From Henckelia pumila (Eukaryota; Streptophyta; Magnoliopsida; Lamiales; Gesneriaceae): DNA of 64,000 nucleotides. The position numbers and the translations under genes were made by a program. Location of the stretch: the NCBI RefSeq assembly GCF_033568475.1, contig NC_133121.1, positions 191,296,664 to 191,360,663 of the forward strand, written 5' to 3'. Each line of letters starts with the position of its first letter. Position 1 is the stretch's first letter. Below, in pieces: positions 43,442 through 55,619 of the stretch. A model generated the notes under the pieces. It had not been told where the DNA came from and did not search any database. It was given only the letters and a program-made list of their open reading frames with translations.

Positions 43442-44905
43442 TGTAGTGACCATGCATGGAATCACCTACTAACTGGCAACTAATAACATGCATTAAACTT
43501 AATACAGCAAAATACTTAACAGAGTAAAAACGTGCGGAAACATAATCCATAATTTACATATCAGCTTAGTAATATAATCCAGGCTTAAATCTGTAGTGAT
43601 ACAACCATATCGAAATTCTTAAAAGTAAACATTATACAGCTAATAAATCGTGCTGTATAAAAACTTTCAAAGCTCCTGCTCCCTAGTCCTGCTTTGAACT
43701 ACCGTCTCCGTCCATCCTGCGACCTGCCCCATAGAATAGGGTGTCCAAGATAACAACTAGGACGTGAGCGCTACGCCCAGTACATAGACATGAGTAAACA
43801 TATGTATATAATTCATGCAACATGATGACTGGTACAGGGTCATCTGAAAAGTCATGCTCAGAACCGGCGCCATATGAGTGCTGCCACCGCACGGATCAAC
43901 CTCTGGGTGCAACCACACTCGTCTAGTACACCAGAGTAGACAGACATAAATGCCCCCGCCGTCGCGGTACTCTCAGTGACAGACTATCGATATAGAGATG
44001 AGCGGCTCTATAATCAGGTATAACAAGAAATAGGCTCAACGTGTATATGCACATGACATATGAATATAGAAAACGGTAAATCATATCTCATGCCATATAA
44101 TAATGCCAAATAAATGCAACATATAAACATGTATACTCGCTGGCAATCTCAGTCAATGTGTACGTACCTCTAGGCTAGTTCAAGTATAATAGATCCTAGG
44201 TTCCAAGCCTATATTCAAAAGTTCACCGTATCACTACATAAATTCTATACGCCTTAACTAAGCTAATAAGTACTCTCAAAACTTAAAAATAGATTCCCGA
44301 ACCATACCTTCGTCCGTAGTTAGCCCTTTGGAGTCGCTAGTCCCGGATGACTATAACCACACCTTGGTTATTCCAAAACCTCTATTATAATCGATAGGGC
44401 CCTCAAGTGTATATCTCACACTATATAACTGAAGAAGGAAACGCGGGAATTCGTATTTCAAAACTGAAGCAAATGAGCCCTATTTATAGCCAAAATCTCG
44501 GCAACGATCGGAACCACCGATCTCAGGATCGGAGCTTCCGATTCCAGCTCATTCTGTGCATGTCCGACACGTCGGGATCGGAACCACCGTTCCGGGATCG
44601 GAACTTCCGATCGAACCCCCGATCAACACTTGTCAAAACTCACGGCTGAGTCATCGAGCATTGCTGGCTGGCTGAGATCGGAACCTCCGTTCCTGATCGG
44701 AACGTCCGATCACCGTGCATCCGATCTGCTTCCGAAGTGGTCAGGATCGGAGCTTCCGAACTGGGATCGGAGCTTCCGATCTGGCCCAAAGTCAAAAGCC
44801 CAAATTCCTCTTCCGAAGTCCAATAACACTCCGAAATAGATCAATTACCAACCCTTAATCATGTTTAACATATTATTATCTTAAAATGGGTTCCGGGTTA
44901 CTACA
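43442..44905 (-). repeat. Gypsy 3' LTR
   Basis: Mate of 49598-51060. TATA box on the minus strand near 44490-44481 (GCTATAAATA). The palindromic GATCGGA array lies just upstream of it in transcription direction. Confidence 0.95.
44506..44781 (-). promoter_or_regulatory. Palindrome array in the gypsy 3' LTR U3
   Basis: About eight copies of the near-palindrome GATCGGARCNNCCGATC (for example GATCGGAACTTCCGATC), plus extra CCGATC half sites, immediately upstream of the LTR TATA box. Position and dyad symmetry are those of a clustered transcription-factor site; the factor is unknown. Confidence 0.6.
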
Positions 44906-45111
44906 TTCTCCCCACCTTTAGATATTTCGTCCGCGAAATAACATCTAAAGATAAATCAAGATAACAATATGAAACAACAAACCATGTCTTATTACAACAA
45001 CGGTAATTACATCTTATATGGTAATAAAAAATACAAAGCAAACAACTCAGGATATTCTGCTCGCATACGACTCTCAGTTTCCCAAGTTGCTTCTTCAACG
45101 CCTCGGCGCTG

Positions 45112-48100
45112 CTACTTTACCATCACAAGTGGTATAGTCTTGTTCCGAAGAACTTTCTCCTTCCTGTCTAGGATACAGATTGGTCGTTCAACAAAAGACA
45201 GATCTGGCTCTAGCTGAATATCAGTAGATTGAATCACATGAGATTCATCAGCTATGTACTGTCGAAGCAACGACACATGAAAAACATTGTGTATACTGGA
45301 AAGAGATGGCGGTAAAGCCAAACGATAAGCAACATCTCCGATCTTCTCCAGTATCTGGAAAGGCCCAATGTAACGAGGAGACAACTTGCCTTTCACACCA
45401 AATCTCATCACCTTCCTGAAAGGTGATACTCGCAGAAAAACATATTCACCAGGCTCAAACTGAAGTGGCCTGCGGCGAATATTCGCATAACTGGATTGTC
45501 TATCTTGAGCAACTTTGATCCTATGCTTGATCAAATCTACCTTGTCTACAATCTGCTGCACCAATTCAGGACCCTCGACTTGCCGTTCCCCAACTTCATC
45601 CCAGAATAACGGAGTACGACACCGTCGACCATACAATGCCTCGAAAGGTGCCATATCAATACTACGATGATAACTGTTATTGTAGGCAAATTCAATCAAA
45701 GGTAACTGATCCTGCCAAGATAAACCAAAGTCCATGACAGAAGAACGTAGCATATCCTCCAGCGTACGAATAGTGCGCTCTGACTGCCCGTCAGTCTCCG
45801 GATGATACGCCGTGCTCAAACTCAGAGTGGTACCCAACGCCTGCTGAAAACTACCCCAAAAACGTGAAGTAAATCGCGGATCTCTATCACTGACAATACT
45901 CACTGGAATCCCATGTAATCGCACAATCTCCTGGATATATAAGCGTACCATGCGATCATAAGAATACTCCCGGTTATAAGGAATAAAGTGTGCTGATTTC
46001 GTCAAACGGTCAACGACAACCCAGATAGCATCACACTGACATGAAGTCATAAGCAAGTGGGTGACAAAATCCATAGTTACGTGCTCCCACTTCCATTCGG
46101 GAATCTCAAGATTCTGCAGTAATCCACCTGGTCGTCGATGTTCAGCCTTGACCTGTTGACAAACCAAACATCTCGAAACAAATTGATACACACTTCGCTT
46201 CATCCCCTTCCACCAGAATCTAGTTCGCATGTCCTTATACATTTTCATACTTCCAGGATGAACTGATAATCGACTCCTGTGAGCTTGAGATAAAATATCA
46301 TTCTTGAGCTCCGCAACATTAGGTACAACCACTCTATTGGATAGGCACAATAAACCATCTGCCTGAAAATGGAATCCAGATGTATTAACTCTATTGGCTA
46401 GACGTGCCAATCGTTGAGTCTTAACATCAGATATCTGAGCATCTCTGATCCGAGAATACAATACCGGCTCAGATAGAATAGTATACAAACGAATCACATT
46501 CCTCCCTTTCTTGTGCTTGAGCGTAAAACTCAATGAACAGCACTCTTGAATCATATGAGATATTTCATTAGTCTGAAGTGCAGACAGTCTCACCTGCCGA
46601 CTTAAGGCATCAGCAGTAAGATTAGCAGAACCTGGATGATATTTGATTTCACAATCATAATCCTTCAGGAGATTCATCCAGCGTCTCTGTCGCATATTCA
46701 ACTCTGCCTGAGTGAATAAATACTTCAAACTCTTGTGATCCGTAAATATCTCAAATTTCTCGCCATAAAGATAATGTCTCCAAATCTTGAGCGCAAATAC
46801 AATGGCGGCTAACTCGAGATCATGCACTGGATAATTACTCTCATGCGTCTTCAACTGTCGAGAAGCATAGGCAATAACATGTCCATGCTGTGTCAACACA
46901 CATCCCAACCCCTGACCAGAGGCATCAGTATAAACAACATAACCTCCTGATCCAGAAGGTAGAGCTAGCACAGGTGCAGTAGTAAGACGTCTACGCAGCT
47001 CATAAAATGACTCCTCACAATCCGAGGACCAAATGAAGGTAACATCTTTCCGTGTAAGCTGAGTCAAAGGCCTGGCCAACTGTGAAAAATTCTCGATGAA
47101 CCGACGGTAATATCCCGCTAGACCCAAGAAACTACGAATCTCAGCAACCGTCGTCGGACGAGACCAGTTTAGCACTGCCTCTATCTTACTAGGATCAACA
47201 GATATCCCTTCATTAGAAATCACATGACCGAGAAATACTACCCGATCAAGCCAGAATTCACACTTGCTTAATTTCGCATATAGCTGCTTATCTCGTAACG
47301 TCTGTAGAACAATCCTCAAATGCTGTGCATGCTCATCCTTGTCATGAGAATAAACAAGAATATCATCTATGAAGACGATGACAAATCTATCCAGATAATC
47401 TCGAAATACCTGATTCATCAGATTCATAAAGACTGCCGGTGCATTCGTCAAACCGAATGGCATCACCAGAAATTCATAATGCCCGTATCTGGTCCTGAAA
47501 GCAGTCGTAGATATATCTGAGTCTCGTACCCGCATCTGATGGTATCCAGATCTCAGATCTATCTTCGAATAAACAGAAGTACCCTGTAGTTGATCAAACA
47601 GATCATCAATCCGCGGCAAAGGATACTTATTCTTGATGGTGACACGATTCAACTGCCTGTAATCAATACATAATCGCATCGATCCATCCTTCTTTTTGAC
47701 AAACAAAACAGGTGCTCCCCACGGAGAAACACTCGGACGAATATATCCCTTATCAAGCAGATCCTGTAACTGCTGTTTCAATTCCCTCATCTCTGACGGT
47801 GCCAGACGATAAGGTGCTCGGGATATAGGCGTAGTTCCTGGTACTAGATCAATACCAAATTCAACCTCTCGAACCGGAGGAAAACCAGGAATCTCATCAG
47901 GGAATACGTCAGGAAACTCGCTGACAACCGGTAGCTGAGCAATACCCGTACTACTCATGGACATATCAACTGCATAGATGAGGTAGCCCTCCCCACCTGA
48001 CTCCAAGACATGACATGCCTTCAGAGCCGAAACAAGTGGCATCGGAGGTCGCGCACCCTCACCATAAAAGTACCAGCTATCACCCTCAACGGGATGAAAC

Positions 48101-49488
48101 TGTACCAGACGCTGATAACAATCCACAGTAGCGTGATACAAAGTCAGCATATCTATTCCCAAGATACAATCAAAATCCGTCATCGCTAATATCATCAAAT
48201 TAGCCGATAACACATTACCCTCAAACTCCAGAAGGCAACCCATCACTAGACGCTTAGTTACTATTTCTTGCTCCAACGGAGTAGATACAACTAAATCCAT
48301 ATCTAATGATACATAAGGTAATCCATGTCTCTTAACGAAGCGACTAGAAATAAAGGAATGCGATGCCCCCGTATCAATTAATACAAGTGCAGGAATACCA
48401 CATAACAAAAAGTTACCTGCCAACATGCGATCGCTTCCCTCAGTAGCCTGCTCCTGAGACAGAGCAAACACCTGCCCTTGAGTCTGGGGACGATAACCAG
48501 AAGAACTCTGTGGTGCTGGCTGCTGACGTGGAAAAATAGAAGCTTGAGATCCAACTTGTGATCCCGATCCACTAGCAGAACCCATGCGCTGAGGACAATC
48601 TCTCCGCAGATGTCCCTGCTGACCGCAAATATAACAAGCACCAGTAGCTCTCCGACATGAAGCTGCAGGATGCTTCCCACCACAGTGGCTACAAAACTCC
48701 TCCTTCTTCTTCTTCTTCCCAAAGTGGAAAGTACCTCGTGAACCACGAGAACCAGACGAAGTAGTAGGAGTAGAAGAAGACGTAGGTACAGATGACACAA
48801 CAGATTGAGCTCGAGGCTCAATAAATCCACTAGGCTGTGTTGACATCATCAACTGTCCACGCCTGTTGCTGGTCTCCACAAGACGGCAACGGTTCACCAA
48901 AGTCTCATAAGATACCGGGTCATCACAGACAACAACCTGAGAGTAGATATCTTGGTTCAGTCCTTGCAGAAAGATATCATATTTCGACGCATCACTCTCA
49001 TTGATATGAGGACTGAAAGGTAGCAGATCAAGAAATCGCTGCTGATACTGATCAATAGTCATTGATCCTTGCCTCAGAGTAAGCAACTCCATAGATCGTG
49101 CTTGGCGAACAGCCGGAGGAAAATATAATTTCTGAAACTCCCGACAGAAATCCCCCCAAGTCACCTGTCCTCTCTCAGTACGTGCCTGAGCAACCTTGGC
49201 ATCCCACCAAAAACGTGCTCTATCCTCTAGAACGAATTCTAGAACTTCCAATTTCTGCTCCTCAGTACACTCAAAAGCTCGGAACGTGCTCTCAAGTTTA
49301 GACATCCAGCTTCTAGCTTGTTCAGGATTCTCGCCTCCCACTAAGGGTTTCGGTCCTACCTGCATAAACTTATTGATAGAGTAGCGACGTCTACCCTCAT
49401 GATGACGATGTTGATCATCCTGATGATGATGGCGACGATGATGATGACCACCTCCCTGGCCAACACTACCGTGACTCTCGTCAGCCAT
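45112..49488 (-). CDS. Gypsy gag-pol polyprotein (Tekay-like)
   Basis: Open from ATG 49488 ([18 protein letters not shown]; 23 codons upstream are also open). Counted from the upstream Met at 49557: gag domain about 75-235; CCHC knuckle [14 protein letters not shown] (308-321); protease LIDTGAS (D395); RT with FIDD (729-732); RNase H with YTDAS (876-880); integrase zinc finger (H1093, H1100, C1130, C1133) and catalytic D1163, D1224, E1260; GPF motif near 1397-1400. The frame ends in a TAG at 45112-45114. Reading on in frame gives RRGVEEATWETESRMRAEYP to a TAA at 45007-45009, the usual carboxyl chromodomain-like tail of this clade. The stop most likely replaced a Trp codon, so the last 34 residues are lost. 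All catalytic residues are present. Confidence 0.93.
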   Translation of the reverse strand: MADESHGSVGQGGGHHHRRHHHQDDQHRHHEGRRRYSINKFMQVGPKPLVGGENPEQARSWMSKLESTFRAFECTEEQKLEVLEFVLEDRARFWWDAKVAQARTERGQVTWGDFCREFQKLYFPPAVRQARSMELLTLRQGSMTIDQYQQRFLDLLPFSPHINESDASKYDIFLQGLNQDIYSQVVVCDDPVSYETLVNRCRLVETSNRRGQLMMSTQPSGFIEPRAQSVVSSVPTSSSTPTTSSGSRGSRGTFHFGKKKKKEEFCSHCGGKHPAASCRRATGACYICGQQGHLRRDCPQRMGSASGSGSQVGSQASIFPRQQPAPQSSSGYRPQTQGQVFALSQEQATEGSDRMLAGNFLLCGIPALVLIDTGASHSFISSRFVKRHGLPYVSLDMDLVVSTPLEQEIVTKRLVMGCLLEFEGNVLSANLMILAMTDFDCILGIDMLTLYHATVDCYQRLVQFHPVEGDSWYFYGEGARPPMPLVSALKACHVLESGGEGYLIYAVDMSMSSTGIAQLPVVSEFPDVFPDEIPGFPPVREVEFGIDLVPGTTPISRAPYRLAPSEMRELKQQLQDLLDKGYIRPSVSPWGAPVLFVKKKDGSMRLCIDYRQLNRVTIKNKYPLPRIDDLFDQLQGTSVYSKIDLRSGYHQMRVRDSDISTTAFRTRYGHYEFLVMPFGLTNAPAVFMNLMNQVFRDYLDRFVIVFIDDILVYSHDKDEHAQHLRIVLQTLRDKQLYAKLSKCEFWLDRVVFLGHVISNEGISVDPSKIEAVLNWSRPTTVAEIRSFLGLAGYYRRFIENFSQLARPLTQLTRKDVTFIWSSDCEESFYELRRRLTTAPVLALPSGSGGYVVYTDASGQGLGCVLTQHGHVIAYASRQLKTHESNYPVHDLELAAIVFALKIWRHYLYGEKFEIFTDHKSLKYLFTQAELNMRQRRWMNLLKDYDCEIKYHPGSANLTADALSRQVRLSALQTNEISHMIQECCSLSFTLKHKKGRNVIRLYTILSEPVLYSRIRDAQISDVKTQRLARLANRVNTSGFHFQADGLLCLSNRVVVPNVAELKNDILSQAHRSRLSVHPGSMKMYKDMRTRFWWKGMKRSVYQFVSRCLVCQQVKAEHRRPGGLLQNLEIPEWKWEHVTMDFVTHLLMTSCQCDAIWVVVDRLTKSAHFIPYNREYSYDRMVRLYIQEIVRLHGIPVSIVSDRDPRFTSRFWGSFQQALGTTLSLSTAYHPETDGQSERTIRTLEDMLRSSVMDFGLSWQDQLPLIEFAYNNSYHRSIDMAPFEALYGRRCRTPLFWDEVGERQVEGPELVQQIVDKVDLIKHRIKVAQDRQSSYANIRRRPLQFEPGEYVFLRVSPFRKVMRFGVKGKLSPRYIGPFQILEKIGDVAYRLALPPSLSSIHNVFHVSLLRQYIADESHVIQSTDIQLEPDLSFVERPICILDRKEKVLRNKTIPLVMVK

Positions 49489-49581
49489 ATCCTGAAAAGA
49501 ATTGCACATTAAAATCCCAAATGCGCAAGAATTACTCAAGACTAAACTAAATCCCAAGTACTAATCCCAAAATCTATGCAT

Positions 49582-49593
49582 GCTCTGATACCA
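49582..49593 (-). other. Gypsy primer-binding site
   Basis: Minus strand TGGTATCAGAGC, complementary to the 3' end of initiator tRNA-Met, four bases inside the 5' LTR edge. It is where reverse transcription starts. Confidence 0.9.
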
Positions 49594-49597
49594 AAAA

Positions 49598-51060
49598 TGT
49601 AGTGACCATGCATGGAATCACCTACTAACTGACAACTAATAGCATGCATTAAACTTAATACAGCAAAATACTTAACAGAGTAAAAACGTGCGGAAACATA
49701 ATCCATAATTTACATATCAGCTTAGTAATATAATCCAGGCTTAAATCTGTAGTGATACAACCATATCGAAATTCTTAAAAGTAAACATTATACAGCTAAT
49801 AAATCGTGTTGTATAAAAACTTTCAAAGCTCCTGCTCCCTAGTCCTGCCTTGAACTACCGTCTCCGTCCATCCTGCGACCTGCCCCATAGAATAGGGTGT
49901 CCAAGATAACAACTAGGACGTGAGCGCTACGCCCAGTACATAGACATGAGTAAACATATGTATATAATGCATGCAATATGATGACTGGTACAGGGTCATC
50001 TGAAAAGTCATGCTCAGAACCGGCGCCATATGAGTGCTGCCACCGCACGGATCAACCTCTGGGTGCAACCACACTCGTCTAGTACACCAGAGTAGACAGA
50101 CATAAATGCCCCCGCCGTCGCGGTACTCTCAGTGACAGACTATCGAGTATAGAGCTGAGCGGCTCTATAATCAGGTATAACAAGAAATAGGCTCAACGTG
50201 TATATGCACATGACATATGAATATAGAAAACGGTAAATCATATCTCATGCCATATAATAATGCCAAATAAATGCAACATATAAACATGTATACTCGCTGG
50301 CAATCTCAGTCAATGTGTACGTACCTCTAGGCTAGTTCAAGTATAATAGATCCTAGGTTCCAAGCCTATATTCAAAAGTTCACCGTATCACTACATAAAT
50401 TCTATACGCCTTAACTAAGCTAATAAGTACTCTCAAAACTTAAATAGATTCCCGAACCATACCTTCGTCCGTAGTTAGCCCTTTGGAGTCGCTAGTCCCG
50501 GATGACTATAACCACACCTTGGTTATTCCAGAACCTCTATTATAATCGATAGGGCCCTCAAGTGTATATCTCACACTATATAACTGAAGAAGGAAACGCG
50601 GGAATTCGTATTTCAAAACTGAAGCAAATGAGCCCTATTTATAGCCAAAATCTCGGCAACGATCGGAACCACCGATCTCAGGATCGGAGCTTCCGATTCC
50701 AGCTCATTTTGTGCATGTCCGACACGTCGGGATCGGAACCACCGTTCCGGGATCGGAACTTCCGATCGAACCCCCGATCAACACTTGTCAAAACTCACGG
50801 CTGAGTCATCGAGAATTGCTGGCTGGCTGAGATCGGAACCTCCGTTCCTGATCGGAACGTCCGATCACCGTGCATCCGATCTGCTTCCGAAGTGGTCAGG
50901 ATCGGAGCTTCCGAACTGGGATCGGAGCTTCCGATCTGGCCCAAAGTCAAAAGCCCAAATTCCTCTTCCAAAGTCCAATAACACTCCGAAATAGATCAAT
51001 TACCAACCCTTAATCATGTTTAACATATTATTATCTTAAAATGGGTTCCGGGTTACTACA
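49598..51060 (-). repeat. Gypsy 5' LTR
   Basis: Mate of 43442-44905, about 99% identical by eye. TATA box on the minus strand at about 50645-50636; palindrome array at 50661-50936. It drives the gag-pol frame. Confidence 0.95.
50661..50936 (-). promoter_or_regulatory. Palindrome array in the gypsy 5' LTR U3
   Basis: Same set of about eight GATCGGARCNNCCGATC dyads as at 44506-44781, directly upstream of the LTR TATA box that would drive the element. Confidence 0.6.
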
Positions 51061-51065
51061 TCTAC

Positions 51066-51593
51066 TGTCTGTTGTTCTGTTGAAATGTACTCCAGTCGAA
51101 TGTTCTTCTTGAGTGCATGATCTCGGATAAAATGATGCCTAACTTCGATATGCTTCGTTCTTGAGTGAAGAATAGGATTGTAAGTAATTACAATTGTGCT
51201 GGTGTTATCACAGAAGATTGGAGAATCCTGTTCTTCAATTCTACAGTCCCTCAACTGTTGTTGAATCCAGAGCAGTTGAGCACGGCAACTTCCTGCAGCT
51301 AAGTATTCAGCTTCCGTCGTGGAGGTTGCAATGGATGTCTGTTTCTTGCTAAATCATGAAATCAGTCTATCCCCAAGGAATAGACATGATCCACTGGTAC
51401 TTTTTCTATCCAGTTTATATCCAGCATAATCAGCATCTGAGTATCCAACTAGATTGAAGGAGTTGTGCTTAGCATACCATAGGCCAACATTTTGAGTTCC
51501 CTTTAGATACCTCAGTATCCTCTTTCCAGCTATGAAGTGGGATTGCTTAGGATTTTATTGAAATCTTGCACATAAACATACTGCAAAAACAAT
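51066..51593 (-). pseudogene. Copia RNase H region of pol (before the gypsy insertion)
   Basis: Minus-strand frame: AVCLCARFQ, a TAA, NPKQSHFIAGKRILRYLKGT, then YSDADYAGYKLDRKSTSGSC and TSTTEAEYLAAGS, IEEQDSPIFCDNTSTI and HIEVRHHFIRDHAL: the copia RNase H domain, with Asp, Glu and Asp catalytic residues present. A second stop lies at about 51353-51355. The same TAA after RFQ occurs in the plus-strand copy at 60191-60193. Confidence 0.85.
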
Positions 51594-51664
51594 GTCATCA
51601 TTTCTTGAATATCAGTTTATAGTTTGACTTTCTTTTATAAATATCAAAACTAAATTTCCCTACA
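51594..51664 (-). repeat. Truncated 5' LTR of the minus-strand copia
   Basis: Minus strand TGTAGGGAAATTTAG to 'aagaaatgatgac', matching the first ~70 bp of the LTRs at 38429 and 55620. It then jumps to the RNase H region at 'attgtttttgcagt'. Both parents carry TGAC at the breakpoint. Confidence 0.85.
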
Positions 51665-51883
51665 CAATTAGTGTTAATAATATGATTAATATCTTATTAT
51701 AATAATCATTTATTTTTTAAAAAATAATAATGGTTTATTAATAAATGTATTTATTAATACATTTAAAATGTAATTATAACTGTTATACGTCATACTGTGT
51801 GTACATATATTGTTAATTATAATAATCATATTATTATTAATATAATAATCACTAATATTGTATTATTACTACAATAAAATTAT

Positions 51884-53183
51884 AGTGAGTGTTATTTACA
51901 CTCCAAAAAATATTAATAACACTCCACCTCATATATCAATTATTAGACAAATTTACTCTTACATATACTTTCCTTAAATTATGAAATCTTGATTATCTTA
52001 ACAAAAAAATAAATATAAAAAATTTCTACATTAACAACTAAAAATTTTATTTAGAAACAATAACATTAATATTTTAAGAAATTTTCATATTTTTTATAAT
52101 ATACAAATAAAATAATTTTTATTATATACAAATAAAAAATAAAATAACAAAAAAAATTATACCGAGGTACATAAAATATTGGTTGATTTTTTATTCAAGA
52201 TATATAAAATTATGAGATGTATAAATTTTGATCTTTCAAAATTTTTCTATCTAATCTAACATGATAATAAAAAAGATATATCTAAATTATACTATTTAAA
52301 ATCTTAAAATAATTTTTTTTTAAAAAATAATGTATCATAAATTTTTTTAATTTTTAATTAAATTATATTTTTAACAAAGATAAATTTGATATTCCATATA
52401 AATTTTGTTTAATTTCAGTAGTTAATTGGACCAATTGAATTTTATATTTTCGTTAGTAAATTGATACTGATCATTCGGTTTTTTAAACATATTTTCTTCT
52501 TTTTTAATTTAAATTGATTATAATTATTTAAAAATTTAAATTTGTCAAATATATTAATTTTTAAAATAATATTTATGTTTTACACATTTTAAATATTCAG
52601 ATTTTCTATTTTGATTATTGGAATTAAAATTTTTGCAATAAACAATTAATTCTAAAAAGTTGTTTGAACATGAAAAAAATTATTTAGATGAAAACAATCG
52701 ATATTTTATATATTTCAACATGTTAAATATATAATTTAATTAAAAAATTAGAAAAGTTGATAAATTTATTTTTTTAGAAAAACTTTATTCAATCATTTAA
52801 AATATAATATAAATATATATTTTTAATTGTAATGTTAGATTAGCAAAATTTTGGTACTTTTATATATCTTGAATAAAAAATAACCAAAATTTTATGTGCA
52901 TCGGTATAATTTTTTTTTGTTATTTTATATTTTTTTTGTATATAATTAAAAATATTTTATTTTATGTTATAATAAAATATGGAAATTTCTTATAATATTA
53001 AATTTTTATTTAATTTTTAAAATAAAATCTAATGTAGAAATATTTTATATTTTGATTTTTTTTAGAGAATCAAGATTTCATAATTTAAGAAAATTATATT
53101 CAAGGGTAAATTTGTCTGACAATTGATTAATTATATGAGGTAAAGTGTTATTAACACTTTTTGGAGTGTAAATAACACTCCCC
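51884..53183. mobile_element. Foldback/MULE-like element with ~350-bp inverted repeats
   Basis: The left arm (51884 to about 52250) and right arm (about 52840 to 53183) are inverted copies. Both contain GAGTGTTATTTACACTCC, 'cctcatat', 'cttaaattatgaaatcttga', 'tttctacatta' and 'attcaagatatataaaa'. Flanks TAAAATTAT (51875-51883) and TAAAATCAT (53184-53192) match at 8 of 9, fitting a 9-bp MULE-type duplication. The 600-bp centre is AT-rich without genes. Non-autonomous and fairly old. Confidence 0.75.
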
Positions 53184-53227
53184 TAAAATCATTCTTATTA
53201 AGAGCTATCTATCACTATATTTATTAT

Positions 53228-53883
53228 AATAATTCTGGTATTATTATTATAAATTTAATAATAATTATTAAAATATTACTAATATAAGTAGCAATACTAT
53301 TATTATTAATAATAATTATTCTTGTAGTTATATTTATTAATTAATCCATAATATGTTAAAATAACTATTGTATTATTTTATAGAGATGTCCTCTTCGATA
53401 ATTGTCATATATTTTAAAAAAAATCTTATAATACAAACACATCAATAAATTAAGATCAATTATATTGTAATTATATTGTTTTATTCGATTCAAAAAATTT
53501 AACATTTTATTTTTAAAATAGATCTCACTGCTTATAAATTTCTAAAACATCTTATCATATAGAGGAACTTATAATTTTTTTTAAAGAAGTTTAATCAAAT
53601 ATCCTCTAATTGAAAATTAATATAAAAATATTTAATATTTAGGTACTTCGAATTATGTGAAACAAATAACATATACTATGTTATTAATGCGAAAAGCTCA
53701 TATGAGATCGTCTAATTAATTATTTTTATGAGACGGATCTTTGACTCGACACATAAAAATTAAATTATACTTTTATATTAAACATATTATTTTTAATTAT
53801 AAGAATGAACCGGATCGACCAATCACACATATATAAATTTTAAAATAAATTTACTCTCTTAAATGTAAGAATAAATTTTCATA
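53228..53883. repeat. Segmental duplication, copy 2, second part
   Basis: Matches about 30010-30641, from 'ctggtattattattataaat' to 'aagaataaattttcata'. It is cut off at 53883 by the copia LTR. Confidence 0.85.
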
Positions 53884-54994
53884 TGTTGGAGATCAAACTC
53901 TAAAGTTTCGGTGATAACAAGTCAAAACAAAACCAAGTAACAAAATAATTTAAGGACTAAATCTATTCGGACTCATCAAGATCGAAGTTTAAAGCTGCCA
54001 GATCAAATGTACGATTTCCAGATTAATCAAGTATTCGATCCACGTCACTTAGCAACAAAGTCCTTCAACAGATCAAAATCAACAGACATCCACTTGAACA
54101 ATCCATATCGATCAAGACAAATCAAGTAGCTATCAACCAGATCAAAGTCTCACTTCTAAGTAACCGTTGCTGAGGTTGTTGAAATAAAAGACAAAATCAT
54201 TTAATGATATTTTGAACGTTGATCGGCCTCCGTCAAAGTCAAGATTTGTGAGCCAATTTATGAGATATGTTGGCGGCTAAATCTCAGAGATTGTTGGCAG
54301 CTCACTGGCTAGTTATAAATACTCGAGCATCTCAAAGATTCAAACACGAGACCAAGAGTAAAAATCACAAGCTATCAAAATCAAAGTTCATTCAAGTAAA
54401 AAAGCCTTCATTCAGCATAATAACTCAGATACCCATATCATCAGATCAAAGTATCGACATTTTGAGTTAGAGAATATTTCAAAGATCGATCAAGTCCAAA
54501 GTAGCACATACAAAATCGATCCAGATCAAAACCATTCATAGCTATCCAGATCAAATCACCGAAGCACATTCTGTAGCTTCATTTTTATAAACTCAAAGCA
54601 GAGAGTTTGTTCTGCTTCAAGAGAGAGTATTGCTAGGAGTTCCTCTCAAAGGATTGATTGGATTGAATTTGTACAAAGTGTTGTATAAATCAAAGTCTTC
54701 TAGTGGAATCCTTCTGGAAACAGAAGAAGGGGTGACGTAGGAGAATTCATCTCCGAACATCCAGAAACAACTCTATCTCTTTACTTACTGCATTTACATT
54801 ATTCTATCTGTCTTAGCCTTATAAGTATTCAATCTGCGAGGAAGATTTCTTCCGCCTGATAATTTCAGATCTTTCGAGCAGATCAAAGTTTTAAGCAACA
54901 AAACTTCTGTCTGATTTTCACAAATCAGATCGAAGAAACTCTAAATTTTAAATAGTGTATTCACCCCCCTATACAAGTATTTTCGATCCTAACA
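53884..54994 (+). repeat. 5' LTR of copia A (1,111 bp)
   Basis: Begins TGTTGGAGATCAAAC and ends CGATCCTAACA. The primer site TGGTATCAGAGAGC follows at 54997. A TATA box (TATAAAT) lies at 54314-54320. A 5-bp flank 'tcata' is the candidate TSD; the other end of the element is not identified. Confidence 0.85.
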
Positions 54995-55042
54995 AGTGGT
55001 ATCAGAGAGCTTCTTGCTTATCACCTGAATCGTCTCTCAACT

Positions 55043-55619
55043 ATGGAATCCTTAGCTATGACATCTTTTAGTAAAATTTCCATGTTCTCGAAAGAAGATT
55101 ATGATAACTGGAAAATTCGTATGCAGACACACCTATCAGTATTGGATGATGACATATGGTTCGTAGTAACAGATGGACCAATGAATATTATGAAAGTTAA
55201 CACTGATGTTGCCATTACTGAAGGTGCTCCTCAGATGATAGAAAAGCCTCGAGCTGAATGGACTTCTGAAGACAAGCAGAAAGCCAATCTGGACAATGTA
55301 GCCAGAGATATACTATACAAAACTCTGGACAAGAACATGTTTAGCAAGATTAAAAGCTGCACTACTGCCAAAGAAATATGGGAGAAACTCACTCAACTAT
55401 GTGAAGGAAATTATCAAACAAAGGAAAACAAACTCATGGTGGCCATTCAAAAGTTTGACAACATAAAGATGAATCCAGGAGAACCAATGAATGAATTTGA
55501 TGAAAGATTCAGCAACATTATGATAAAGCTAAATGTACTTGGAAAGAGTTACAACAACCGTGAAGTAGCACTCAAAGCTATGAGAGCTCTACCACGTGAA
55601 TGGGATGTGAAGACAGTAG
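55043..55619 (+). pseudogene. Copia A gag, cut by copia B
   Basis: MESLAMTSFSKISMFSKEDY, with NWKIRMQTHLSVLDDDIWFV, LCEGNYQTKENKL, and FDERFSNIMIKLNVLGK to PREWDVKTV: the UBN2/DUF4219-type gag of plant copia elements. The frame is open over 192 codons and ends abruptly at the copia B LTR (55620). The zinc knuckle and the rest of the element are missing here. Confidence 0.88.

Larger units (their letters stand above)
43442..51060 (-). mobile_element. Nearly intact Ty3/gypsy element, Tekay-like chromovirus
   Basis: 7,619 bp, flanked by the perfect 5-bp duplication TCTAC (43437-43441 and 51061-51065). LTRs of 1,464 and 1,463 bp start TGTAGT and end ACTACA. The primer site (TGGTATCAGAGC, initiator tRNA-Met) is at 49593-49582 and the polypurine tract AAAGGTGGGGAGAA at 44919-44906. 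One long gag-pol frame lies between. The LTRs differ by about ten substitutions and two small indels by eye, so insertion was recent, after the copia host element was in place. Confidence 0.96.
37378..51664 (-). mobile_element. Copia element with extra ORFs, holding a nested gypsy
   Basis: Reads on the minus strand from 51664 (TGTAGGGAAATTTAG) to 37378 (ending CCTATCA). A perfect 5-bp duplication CAATT flanks it (37373-37377 and 51665-51669). Order in its own direction: a ~70-bp remnant of the 5' LTR fused to the RNase H end of pol (deletion of everything between), the gypsy insertion, the end of pol, an internal polypurine-like site, two antisense genes, a long extra ORF, a polypurine tract, and a full 3' LTR. 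The presence of an extra ORF after pol is as in SIRE/Maximus-type copia. Confidence 0.9.

Noticed and set aside
48378..48830. Leu-rich minus-strand frame inside gypsy gag
   Set aside because: It is a shadow frame of the gag coding sequence, which has full domain support.
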